From Candidatus Dojkabacteria bacterium (GTDB taxonomy: Bacteria; Patescibacteriota; Dojkabacteria; JAHIVN01): a DNA stretch of 43,433 nt. Positions within the stretch are counted from its first letter, which is position 1, and each line of letters opens with the position of its first letter. Positions 10,286-19,131 of the stretch are shown piece by piece. The stretch spans positions 1 through 43,433 of the forward strand of contig JAQVGX010000003.1 of NCBI GenBank assembly GCA_028696515.1, in the 5' to 3' direction. The position numbers were made by a program, and so were the translations under genes. The notes below the pieces were generated by a model, which did not search any database, was not told where the DNA came from, and saw only the letters and a list, made by a program, of their open reading frames with translations.

Positions 10286-10806
10286 GTTGACCTTACACTT
10301 AAACTTGTTTTATAAGTTCTTGTGACATCAAGTGCCTTCTGACTTGCCGGATTTTTATGATTGATCGTAATATATATTTCAATATTACCGGATTCTCCTT
10401 CAAAGCTTCTATTTTCTATCCTAAACTGTGTGACATAAACTTTGCTTGAAGTAACATCGGCTATTGCTGCACTTTCAATTAACCTAGTCAGTACTCCATC
10501 TTGCACTTCATATGTAACTGTGCCCTCGGCTTTATTAATGACTATTTTCCCATTATCTGAATCTAATACTGAATTTACAAAATCGATAGATGAGGCTTCT
10601 TCGATATCAAGTTCTACCTTTGAAGACGTAAAGCTTATATTGTGTTGAACTTCCTGTATTGCATTTGACATTGAAGTCCCCTTTATAATATTTACTAAAA
10701 ATAAAACCACGGTAGTAAGAACTGTTGCTACTATACCAACATAAATCACTATTTCAATAAGGCTAAATGCCCTTTCGTTATCTATTTTTTTTAGACTAAG
10801 TATCAT
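10282..10806 (-). CDS. Type IV prepilin-like protein (PulJ/GspJ-like)
   Basis: ERAFSLIEIVIYVGIVATVLTTVVLFLV prepilin motif. Confidence 0.82.
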   Translation of the reverse strand: MILSLKKIDNERAFSLIEIVIYVGIVATVLTTVVLFLVNIIKGTSMSNAIQEVQHNISFTSSKVELDIEEASSIDFVNSVLDSDNGKIVINKAEGTVTYEVQDGVLTRLIESAAIADVTSSKVYVTQFRIENRSFEGESGNIEIYITINHKNPASQKALDVTRTYKTSLSVRST

Positions 10807-13800
10807 AATTAATATTTATAAAGTCAAAGACTGGGGTACTCACCCCATCACCAATCAAAGTTACTTTATACTGTATCCACTGATTTCCATTGAGTGCAGA
10901 ATTTATCGCTTGGCTTGATGTCTCTCCGCCATAATATGTTCCTATACCTTCTGGACCATACCACTCTGTCCAGGTACCAGGAATCCCTCCCAGATTGGGA
11001 GCTACCCGCAACTGCAACTTCATATCACACACTGGACTGCAAGATGGGACACTTCCGCTCCAGTTTATGATTTGAAAGTTAGTTGATTTACCGGTATCAA
11101 ACGCAGAAGATGTCAGTGTCCCTTCCAACTCATAGTCACCAGTACTGGATCCGCTGTACGAAAATGAGATTTCACTAAGTTCAGGGGTCAAAGATGGACT
11201 CTCCGTACTGAAAAAGGCCTTGTATTGAAAGTATCTATTCTCATTTAATCCGCTCAAATCGAAACTAGGGAGCCCCGCAAGATAATTATCTCTCTCTGAA
11301 TAGTATTCCGAAGAATCTCCTCCCGGACCGGCAAAAATCTCACTATCACATACAGGATCGTCGCAGGTTCTGACCTGAAACCTTATATTGAGAAATCCCC
11401 TTCGGAAAATATTTTGGAATTCTGTATCAGAAAGTATTCTATCCCAAACCCCCAACTCATCTAGAGACCCTCGATAATATTCCGGTGAACCACCGGTATC
11501 CTCAATCCTGCCTATACTTGTAAACGGTGTTGTTTTAACACCGATATCAGATACAACTTGACCATTCAGCTGTCCGTCAACGTACAGCTTGATGAATCCA
11601 GATGTATGATTTCTGGACATGCCTATGTGATGCCAGACATTGTTATTGATAGGATTTGTACTTTTTACTTCGCTCCCGTCACCAACACGAAAGCCTATCC
11701 TGCCAGTATCGTCTATATAACCCCAAAAGATATCGTTGCCGTTACCACTACTTTCTACACCCAAAACTCCCGGAGAAGACCAAAATATACTTCCTCCGAC
11801 CTGAGTTGTTTTGATCCAGTACGAAACTGACGCTGTTCCGCCAAGCCATTGATTAAGATTTGTAGAAACTGTTATATAGTCATCAGATCCGTCAAATGTA
11901 ATAGAGTCATAATATTTCCCCGCAACTCCGGAGGTAGGACAAAAACTGCCGGAACAGCTACCATTTAAACCATCCCCTGAGTCGTCAGCAAAAATCTCGG
12001 ACCCGCTTGATTCATTTAGATGTATCAGAACCCTGTTATCAGACATATCTACATTTGAACTGTTATATTCAGTTTCAACAGCACCATTAGATGGTAGTTG
12101 TTTACCATAAGGAGCGGATGGCTTCCAGTTAATAGTTCCCCAATCAACAGACTGCCCCGCATTAAAGATCCTTGAGGTGTAAGTTCCTGATCCGTTTGCG
12201 ATACCAGCCGGAGTTAATTGAACACTGTTCACACTGTAATGAGTATTTAGGTATGTGCCTTGGTCAAACTTTGACTGTGTATCATCCTTCTTTAGACCAG
12301 TGACTGCACCGACAAAACAGCCAACAGTGATATCATCCAATTTTACAAGTTGGCTCCCATCACTCTCAAGGAAAGCCTTGAAGCGTATTTTCTGTTCAGA
12401 CGCATCGAAAGAGGCTAAATTTGCATTTACTACACTAGCATTGTTATAGCTGCCTGCTGTAGCTGGAACCCAGTCGAACCCATTCCAATAATACCAAGTT
12501 GCCCCGTCATCATCAGAAACCTGATAATATATCTCTCCGCCATTTTTTTCCGCTGTCTCAACGAATGTTGTCCAAGTACCTATACTAGCAGGTTCATATG
12601 ATGATGCAGGAATAATATCTGGTTTATCAGTAGGATAAAGCAACCCTGATATTCCAAATGATGTTACAAACCCATCCCCTCCCGATCCCGTATATGCTAT
12701 GGCATAAACATCCCCGCTAATATTTATCAACTTTGAAAATGCACCATCACTCGTATCGTATTCAAGTGCATCTATCACACTATCTGCTATCTGTCCGTTA
12801 TTTGATATCCCTATTGTAGCTACAAACCCATTGTTCCCAGATCCTGTATATGCTACAGCATAAACTTCTCCGCCTACATGTACTATATTCGGATATCTCC
12901 CATCGCTTGTATCATACTCAAATACATCTATCACACTATCTGCTATCTGCCCGTTATTTGATATCCCTACTGTCGCCACAAACCCGTCGTTCCCAGATCC
13001 TGTATATGCTATGGCATAAACTTCTCCGCCTATATGCACTATACTTGGATATGTTCCGTTATTTGTATCATACTCAAGTGCATCTACCACACTATCTGCT
13101 ATCTGTCCGTTACTTGATATCCCTATTGTCGTCACAAACCCATCAGACCCTGGCCCCATATACGCTATAGCATAAATATCACCGCTTACATGTACTATAT
13201 TCGGATATCTCCCATCGCTTGTATCATACTCAAATACATCTATCACACTATCTGCTATCTGCCCGTCATTTGATATCCCTACTGTCGCCACAAACCCGTC
13301 GTTCCCAGATCCTGTATATGCTATGGCATAAACTTCTCCGCCTACATGCACTATACTTGGATATGTTCCGTTACTCGTATCGTATTCTAATAGATCAATA
13401 ATCGTATCAGTTATCAGCCCAGAGACTGTTCCTTTAAGCTGCCCGTATCCGCTTATGACTTCTATCTTTTCCGAATCATAGTTATAATTTGACGGTACGT
13501 TAAATGACCAGATATAGTCATCACAGGTACCAACTGTTTCTTTAAGCTTGATCTCGCCAGATTCAGAGACATCGACATTTCCTTCATCACTTTCATACTT
13601 TGTCGCATTAGACCAGATATTCTGCCCTGCCCCCCCCGACCAGTCAGTCTGTGTCCAGTCGAAACTGCTCCAGTTTGACATATACTCGAAAAGTTCCAGC
13701 GAATTTGTACGGGGCTTTTCCCAGCTTATATTTATTCCAATCCTCTTTGTATGAATATCCATCACTGCAGCCGGGTCGGACTGCGCCACAATGCTTCCTA

Positions 13801-14155
13801 TCCCTCCAGCATCTCTGTAAACATCAAAAAACCTTATTGTTCTGGTAAATTTACTATATGAGTTTTCAGTTCCGCTGATCATCCAATTGCCGGAAGAATC
13901 GTCTAGACCGTGCGTATCCCCGTCAACATTGCCCAGGATCTCAGACCAATTATCTTCTTTGATTGCTCGAACTGCTTCAAATCCTTCATTTGCAAAAGCC
14001 GTGGCTGTTTCAATATCACTGCTTTGCTGCTCGATGTTGTATGAATCGACAACCAGAAACGATATTGAAGATGATATAAGTGCAAACATAGACATCCCTA
14101 TCAGCACTTCTACCAAAGCTTGTCCTTCTTGTTTCTTGTATCTAGTTAGAGACAT
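10796..14155 (-). CDS. Very large prepilin-type protein with five tandem 52-aa repeats and a LamG/ConA-like domain (putative pilus-tip adhesin)
   Basis: 1119 aa; N-terminus EGQALVEVLIGMSMFALISSSISFLV; repeats of the type DSVIDVFEYDTSDGRYPNIVHVGGEVYAIAYTGSGNDGFVATVGISNNGQIA; LamG-like segment DSITFDGSDDYITVSTNLN...VWHHIGMSRNHTSGFIKLYVDG. Confidence 0.85.
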   Translation of the reverse strand: MSLTRYKKQEGQALVEVLIGMSMFALISSSISFLVVDSYNIEQQSSDIETATAFANEGFEAVRAIKEDNWSEILGNVDGDTHGLDDSSGNWMISGTENSYSKFTRTIRFFDVYRDAGGIGSIVAQSDPAAVMDIHTKRIGINISWEKPRTNSLELFEYMSNWSSFDWTQTDWSGGAGQNIWSNATKYESDEGNVDVSESGEIKLKETVGTCDDYIWSFNVPSNYNYDSEKIEVISGYGQLKGTVSGLITDTIIDLLEYDTSNGTYPSIVHVGGEVYAIAYTGSGNDGFVATVGISNDGQIADSVIDVFEYDTSDGRYPNIVHVSGDIYAIAYMGPGSDGFVTTIGISSNGQIADSVVDALEYDTNNGTYPSIVHIGGEVYAIAYTGSGNDGFVATVGISNNGQIADSVIDVFEYDTSDGRYPNIVHVGGEVYAVAYTGSGNNGFVATIGISNNGQIADSVIDALEYDTSDGAFSKLINISGDVYAIAYTGSGGDGFVTSFGISGLLYPTDKPDIIPASSYEPASIGTWTTFVETAEKNGGEIYYQVSDDDGATWYYWNGFDWVPATAGSYNNASVVNANLASFDASEQKIRFKAFLESDGSQLVKLDDITVGCFVGAVTGLKKDDTQSKFDQGTYLNTHYSVNSVQLTPAGIANGSGTYTSRIFNAGQSVDWGTINWKPSAPYGKQLPSNGAVETEYNSSNVDMSDNRVLIHLNESSGSEIFADDSGDGLNGSCSGSFCPTSGVAGKYYDSITFDGSDDYITVSTNLNQWLGGTASVSYWIKTTQVGGSIFWSSPGVLGVESSGNGNDIFWGYIDDTGRIGFRVGDGSEVKSTNPINNNVWHHIGMSRNHTSGFIKLYVDGQLNGQVVSDIGVKTTPFTSIGRIEDTGGSPEYYRGSLDELGVWDRILSDTEFQNIFRRGFLNIRFQVRTCDDPVCDSEIFAGPGGDSSEYYSERDNYLAGLPSFDLSGLNENRYFQYKAFFSTESPSLTPELSEISFSYSGSSTGDYELEGTLTSSAFDTGKSTNFQIINWSGSVPSCSPVCDMKLQLRVAPNLGGIPGTWTEWYGPEGIGTYYGGETSSQAINSALNGNQWIQYKVTLIGDGVSTPVFDFININYDT
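12650..13430 (-). repeat. Five tandem 156-bp (52-aa) coding repeats within the large prepilin, with a 312-bp higher-order duplication
   Basis: Near-identical segments GGATATCTCCCATCGCTTGTATCATACTCAAATACATCTATCACACTATCTGCTATCTGCCCGT at 12891 and 13203 (offset 312 = 2 x 156). Confidence 0.9.
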
Positions 14156-14648
14156 CAGTTTTCCCTATACTGTTAATTGTGATATAAATGAATTCTCCAG
14201 TTGTATTTTTAAAAGTTATTGTCCCATCATTAACTGTCTCCCCGCTATATTTCTCGAACACAAGATCAACCCCTCCACCACCTAAGCCTACAGAACTTAT
14301 TTCTATTTGCCTAGACAGATTATTCACCTGGTTATAGGTATCTGACGGATTGTAAGTATCTCCTTTGAAAAGTATATATTGATCGGGTGTCGTTGTCGTG
14401 TCGAAATGAATGCCGAATTTGCTGGCATCTTCCCCTCCCATAGCCTTGGACTGGGCCAATCGAATAGTAGAAAGAACTTGACTTGCACTTGTATCGAGGT
14501 CTCCTTTTGTAAAAGAGGTTCTGTAAATAGGAATTGAGACTCCAGCAAGAATGGCGAGCAACCCAATGACAATCACTATCTCAATGAGAGTGATTCCATC
14601 AGTACTCCTAAATAGCTTTTTTGAAATGAATTTTCGGGCAGTATTCAT
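14142..14648 (-). CDS. Type IV prepilin-like protein (GspH-like)
   Basis: TDGITLIEIVIVIGLLAILAGVSIPIYRTSF prepilin motif. Confidence 0.87.
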   Translation of the reverse strand: MNTARKFISKKLFRSTDGITLIEIVIVIGLLAILAGVSIPIYRTSFTKGDLDTSASQVLSTIRLAQSKAMGGEDASKFGIHFDTTTTPDQYILFKGDTYNPSDTYNQVNNLSRQIEISSVGLGGGGVDLVFEKYSGETVNDGTITFKNTTGEFIYITINSIGKTDVSN

Positions 14649-14779
14649 AAGGATTTATTATAGATAATATAGCATAAAAGGTACAGAAAAATAAGGTTTA
14701 TATTGTCAACATATTGGATTTGCTTCTCATCTAATCAATCATTATAATTCCGGCTGTTTAATCAAATCCGGCTAACTAA

Positions 14780-15316
14780 ATGGAAACAGCAGGGAAGGTA
14801 ACTCGCGAACAATTGCAGGCATTTACAGAATCATATAACGGAGTATTTTACCATAATGAAAACAAAGCCGAGCTTCCCGACGGTACGAGGTTGAAACTTT
14901 TAACCCGCGGAAGAGTCGGATATTTAAAACTGTAGGGAGAAAGAGGACGCTTAACTGGCTCCTTTCCCCCCGGAGCAATGTGTCCTATCGTTAGACTTCC
15001 GAATGGACAAGCTGTGGATTCTCGCAAACAATACCCCTTAGATACATCGGGCGATACTCTCATTTTTGTTGAAAGAGAAAGGGCTTTCCCCGGTCGGACT
15101 GAAGAGTTAGAAAATGCTCAATTAGAACTTATGAGAGTATGTTTAAAATGCCTGGGATGTAAATTATGTGTACCGACAATTGACAGAATATCAAAACAAC
15201 TAGGAGCCAGAAGATACTTCCCTGCGGTACGTGTAAGGCTCCCTCAGACACTTCCCCTTTTCAACAAGGAGCCTAAGACATTCCTCCCCCTCCACCACCA
15301 CCGCCGCCGCCACTAA
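14780..15316 (+). pseudogene. Hypothetical ORF interrupted by one in-frame TAG (METAGKVTRE...GYLKL*GERGRLTGSFPPGAMCPIVRLPNGQ...)
   Basis: ORF 14780-14935 (51 codons plus TAG) is in the same frame as ORF 14978-15316; the codons between are open. C-terminal part carries CLKCLGCKLC. Confidence 0.45.
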
Positions 15317-17309
15317 ATCCACCAGAAAATCCTCCTCCTCCACTCCAGCCACCTCCACTCCAGCCAGAACTGCTCCAGCCGCCTGATCTTGCCGGTGTTG
15401 AGGACAATGTTCTGCCTACATTTGTGTTCATTCCGCTTAGAGCATTTACAAGATAAATTGTATTGAAAGTATCCCAAGCATTTCTGCCTTCATACCAGCC
15501 CGGAGGTTGTTTATAAATATCTTTAAAATTCTTTGCCCATTCTTTTTCTACTCCAAAAACCATCGCATAAGGCAGAAAGCGCTCAAATTTTTCTGGGGTC
15601 AATTTCTGCAGTCTGAAACGTTCAGCTGTGTGCAGAAACATTCTAAACCCCTTTGCTTTCTCAAAAATCTCTGTGCCCTTTGCAGTTTTGGCCGGCATAA
15701 AGAATGAGAATATCAATTTTACTATTCCAGCAGCAATTATTGAGGGGCCACAAGTGAATATTAAGATAACCGGAAGTCCTGCAGTCAATATACCTCCAAG
15801 TACCAGCATAACGATCCCAAGACCCATGTGCTCCTTCCTGACCTTGTCAGGATTTTTGCTGAAATACTGTCTGGATGTCATTTCCTCATATACAGCCTTG
15901 TTAATTCCGGGAATTTTCAGATAGAACTTATTTTTCAAATCTTCTGTCTTGACTATATCTTTTGTTCCAAAAATATCCTTCAGGATCTTGACCTCAACCT
16001 TATCAATTGCCTGATAATCAACCTTACGACCAGCAATTGCTGGAGAATCAACAAAGTCCCTTAGTTTTATCAGTTCGTATTTTTTCTTCCCGATTTCCTT
16101 GATTTTTATATAACCCCGTACTGCAGCATTGATAATGGTTGATGTAACATCGGTAAGACTTACACGCTCATCTTTTATGGATCCTACTATGACTGGAGAA
16201 ACACCTGAAGGAGGTCGAAACCATGGAACAATTGTTTTCTTTCCTCCTATATCTTTTCCCTTTCTGGCATAGTTCAGAATTATCAAACCTATCAATACCA
16301 ATCCGCCTACACAAGAGCAGACATTGCCAAGAATAACTCCTACATACATCAACTTCTGCTCGAGAGTCATATTCAACTCAACGCTAAGATTACGAACTTC
16401 GCCGGGTTTTAAATACAAAGTAAATTCTTGAGGTTCATATCCCTTGCTCACAAATTTCAAAACCCTCGACCCTGGAGGAACTCCTTCAAACTTCTCTGAT
16501 ACATCCTCTATCTCTATGCCGTCAACCCACAAATTTTGCTTATTTGGATTCAACTCTAAATTTAAAGTAGCATACTTATCTACGATTCCTTTAGGAAACT
16601 TCAGCAGAGTTGTAACCTGTTCATAGCTTGGAAGGTTTTCTATCCACACTTCTAGCGTATTTGTTGAATCGTCGTAGTCATATTCATAGTTGTAGCTAAA
16701 TGTATTGTAGAAAAGTTTCAGATCTTCATCAGCAAAGTTTATGTCTTCAGTAAAATGAATTGCTAGACTTCCTTTTTTTACTTGGTAGTCTCTGTCAGGA
16801 TAAAAAACATCCCAGTAAAAGAGGTCATAGTCATCAAAGTATCCCAGACCTCCATAGACCTTATACTCAACTGTCCATGTAAAAAGTTCATTGTTGAAGG
16901 TTCGTCCCGAAGGAGCATATTCCCACAAAATCTTCAATCGATCCTCATAAGAAGAAGCTACCTTCTCTAGTGAGTAAGCACTGTCCGGCAGCCTATTTCC
17001 TTGGCCGTCATAGACTCCAGTAACAGCTATGTATGAGAATCCTCCGCACTGCAGATTGCTCTGTTCTTCACACCTTAGAGCGGCATCATAATCCTCGAGA
17101 GTAATCTCCCTCCATATCCTGTGGTATTCACCTGTTGCACGATACGTGATAGTTTCAGAAACATCAAAAGTGGAATCTTGATTGATGGTTACGTCTACAT
17201 CATAATTCTCAATCGAAAGACTCTCAGCATGAACTTCGCCTTTCAAAACAAATAGAGAAATAGCGGGAATCAATACACATACAGAACTGAGTAGTATTTT
17301 TCTAGTCAT
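15273..17309 (-). CDS. DUF2207-family membrane protein with Gly-rich C-terminus
   Basis: Signal peptide-like MTRKILLSSVCVLIPAISLFVLKGEVHAES; YDVDVTINQDSTFDVSETITYRATGEYHRIWREI; C-terminal GGGFSGGFSGGGGGGGGGGMS. The ORF track start (17414) is probably too far upstream because it overlaps lemA. Confidence 0.82.
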   Translation of the reverse strand: MTRKILLSSVCVLIPAISLFVLKGEVHAESLSIENYDVDVTINQDSTFDVSETITYRATGEYHRIWREITLEDYDAALRCEEQSNLQCGGFSYIAVTGVYDGQGNRLPDSAYSLEKVASSYEDRLKILWEYAPSGRTFNNELFTWTVEYKVYGGLGYFDDYDLFYWDVFYPDRDYQVKKGSLAIHFTEDINFADEDLKLFYNTFSYNYEYDYDDSTNTLEVWIENLPSYEQVTTLLKFPKGIVDKYATLNLELNPNKQNLWVDGIEIEDVSEKFEGVPPGSRVLKFVSKGYEPQEFTLYLKPGEVRNLSVELNMTLEQKLMYVGVILGNVCSCVGGLVLIGLIILNYARKGKDIGGKKTIVPWFRPPSGVSPVIVGSIKDERVSLTDVTSTIINAAVRGYIKIKEIGKKKYELIKLRDFVDSPAIAGRKVDYQAIDKVEVKILKDIFGTKDIVKTEDLKNKFYLKIPGINKAVYEEMTSRQYFSKNPDKVRKEHMGLGIVMLVLGGILTAGLPVILIFTCGPSIIAAGIVKLIFSFFMPAKTAKGTEIFEKAKGFRMFLHTAERFRLQKLTPEKFERFLPYAMVFGVEKEWAKNFKDIYKQPPGWYEGRNAWDTFNTIYLVNALSGMNTNVGRTLSSTPARSGGWSSSGWSGGGWSGGGGFSGGFSGGGGGGGGGGMS

Positions 17310-17337
17310 GTTTGGATTTTTCCTTATCAGGCAATAT

Positions 17338-17952
17338 TTACTTTTTCTCCTCTGTTTTATCTTCGTCAGAAAAATCAACCTTAACCGCTTTCTTAGCCTC
17401 TTCTTCTGCCTCAAAGAATTCTCTTGACTTGAAGCCTAGCATGCCAGCTATCAGGTTGTTTGGAAAAACCTGTATCTTGGTGTTGAAGTCCCTGACCGAT
17501 CCATTGTAGTATCTTCTCGAGCTTTGCACTTCTTCTTCGATCACACTCAACTCATCCTGAAGCTTCATAAAGTTTTCATTTGCTTTTAACTCTGGATAAT
17601 TCTCAGCTACTGCAAAAAGAGTTTTTAGTGTTCCAGTAAGTTCATTCTCAAGTTTGCCTTTTTCCTCTGGACTCTGAGCTTGCATAGCACTTGTTCTAAG
17701 CTCAGTCACCTTCTCGAATAATTTCTTTTCATGCTTAGCGTAACCTTTTACAGTTTCGACGAGATTTGGAATCAAATCATATCTTCTTTTAAGCTGAACA
17801 TCTATTCCGCTCCAAGCTTCATCAACTAATACCCTCAGCTTGACGAGTCCATTGTAAACGCTGATAAGGTAACCAACGATAGCAACAATAGCTATAAGAG
17901 GACAGCATATAACTAATATTCCCAACACACCAGATAGCCCAAGAACTTCCAT
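17338..17952 (-). CDS. lemA: LemA family protein
   Basis: N-terminal TM and VDEAWSGIDVQLKRRYDLIPNLVETVKGYAKHEKKLFEKVTELR, then NPELKAN-like and FPNNLIAGMLGFKSREFFEAEEEAKK. Confidence 0.92.
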   Translation of the reverse strand: MEVLGLSGVLGILVICCPLIAIVAIVGYLISVYNGLVKLRVLVDEAWSGIDVQLKRRYDLIPNLVETVKGYAKHEKKLFEKVTELRTSAMQAQSPEEKGKLENELTGTLKTLFAVAENYPELKANENFMKLQDELSVIEEEVQSSRRYYNGSVRDFNTKIQVFPNNLIAGMLGFKSREFFEAEEEAKKAVKVDFSDEDKTEEKK

Positions 17953-18104
17953 TTTTATGATTTAATAAATAATCTACTGACAATATACCTTTAAAGGGGT
18001 GTTGATGTCAATTAAGATCAGGAGAATTCGACTGAAAGATAGGTTTGTCAAATTCGAGAAATGCAATCTTAAGCAACAGACCGAATAAAACTGTAGAATG
18101 AACA

Positions 18105-18591
18105 CTAATTTTTAGATGTCTTATTAATTTTTTTAATAAAAAGTATAAATGCTATCCCAACAATAAAAGAAGGTAATATTAGCAACACTAATTGTATTAT
18201 TGTAGGCAAATCTGGGATCTTGGGAAAAACTACAAATAAAAAGTAGAAATAAGGAATAATAGTAATAAAATTAAAAAATGAAACAAAAATCCAATTTGAT
18301 TCCATATCAAAAAAGTAATCTACGAAATTGCTATTTATAACAATTTCACTATATGGATTAATTGTCCTTAAAACGTACTTTTCTTTCTTTCTGTATCTCA
18401 ATGATAGGAGTGCAATATAAATCGCAAAGAAAGCAATTGGGATAAAAACCAAAGACATACATCAGCAATTTATAAATAATTATGATTCTGCCTTTGGGAA
18501 GTATTTGTTCAAACAATGCTATTACTCCTACATATGTAGCAATATAAAATACCGATAAGGCTATCTTGTTTTGTATTTTTGCTTCCTCCAT
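18105..18591 (-). pseudogene. Small polytopic membrane protein split into two overlapping frames (77-aa and 117-aa ORFs); probable frameshift or phase-variable gene
   Basis: ORFs 18358-18591 and 18105-18458 overlap. Deleting one copy of the tandem ATGT/ATGT at 18455-18462 (acatacat on +) fuses ...IIIYKLL in frame to MSLVFIPIAFFAIYIALLSLRYRKKEKYVLRT.... Confidence 0.5.
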
Positions 18592-18598
18592 ATTCTAA

Positions 18599-18859
18599 TT
18601 ATATTTTAATCAGTCTCTTTTTCATAAACGCATTCCCAGAGCCTACTTTGAGATACTTTTCAAACTTAAGAGCTAAACTTCTATCAGAAAAAACAATGCA
18701 AGTTTTTATCCTCCAGGGTTTGAATTTGTGCGTGTGGTTTGATAATCCTTCGTTGTGTTCCCTTAATCTTCTTCTCAAGTTACCTGTAAAGCCAACATAG
18801 ATTCTGTTCGGATGATTTATGCTTTCAAGTATATAGACGCAGTACTTAGTATTAGTAAA
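18599..18859 (-). pseudogene. GIY-YIG endonuclease-like ORF without a recognizable start codon
   Basis: My translation of the minus strand: KYCVYILESINHPNRIYVGFTGNLRRRLREHNEGLSNHTHKFKPWRIKTCIVFSDRSLALKFEKYLKVGSGNAFMKKRLIKI*. GIY-YIG signature present, but no ATG/GTG/TTG between the upstream stop and the conserved core. Confidence 0.7.
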
Positions 18860-19032
18860 TTACAAAGCTATTGGGGGCCTCTGGGGTGTTATGTCCTACT
18901 TCGTCATACTACACTTACCTTCGTATGACTTCGTAGGGCACTCATATTCGCAATGATTTCTTTTGCTCATAAAAAATCTAACATGACTTGCCATACGAAG
19001 CAAGAGTGAGCAAAGCGAAATCTTGCGAAGTA

Positions 19033-19119
19033 TGGTGCCGAGGAAGGGATTTGAACCCATACTCCCGTGAAGGAACTACGTTCTGAACGTAGCGCGTCTA
19101 CCAGTTCCGCCACCTCGGC
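19033..19119 (-). tRNA. tRNA-Leu(CAG), CCA encoded
   Basis: Minus strand GCCGAGGTGGCGGAACTGGTAGACGCGCTACGTTCAGAACGTAGTTCCTTCACGGGAGTATGGGTTCAAATCCCTTCCTCGGCACCA: 7-bp acceptor GCCGAGG/CCTCGGC, anticodon loop TTCAGAA, long variable arm, GGTTCAAATCC T-loop. Confidence 0.95.
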
Positions 19120-19131
19120 TTTTTGTTAAAT

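Noticed and set aside
12850-13401. Plus-strand ORFs 12850-13170 and 13219-13401
   Set aside because: Antisense shadows of the 156-bp coding repeats in the large prepilin; their own repeats reflect the sense gene.
14780-15316. Genome-wide TAG recoding
   Set aside because: TAG terminates well-supported genes here (sat, UbiA, and the 77-aa small ORF), so only a local explanation is reasonable.
15273-15340. Poly-glycine tract of the DUF2207 protein as a novel repeat
   Set aside because: Gly-rich C-termini are common in this family; low complexity is expected.
18005-18088. 27-codon plus-strand ORF MSIKIRRIRLKDRFVKFEKCNLKQQTE
   Set aside because: Too short, no ribosome-binding site or homology that I can recognise; could be a fragment but is unsupported.
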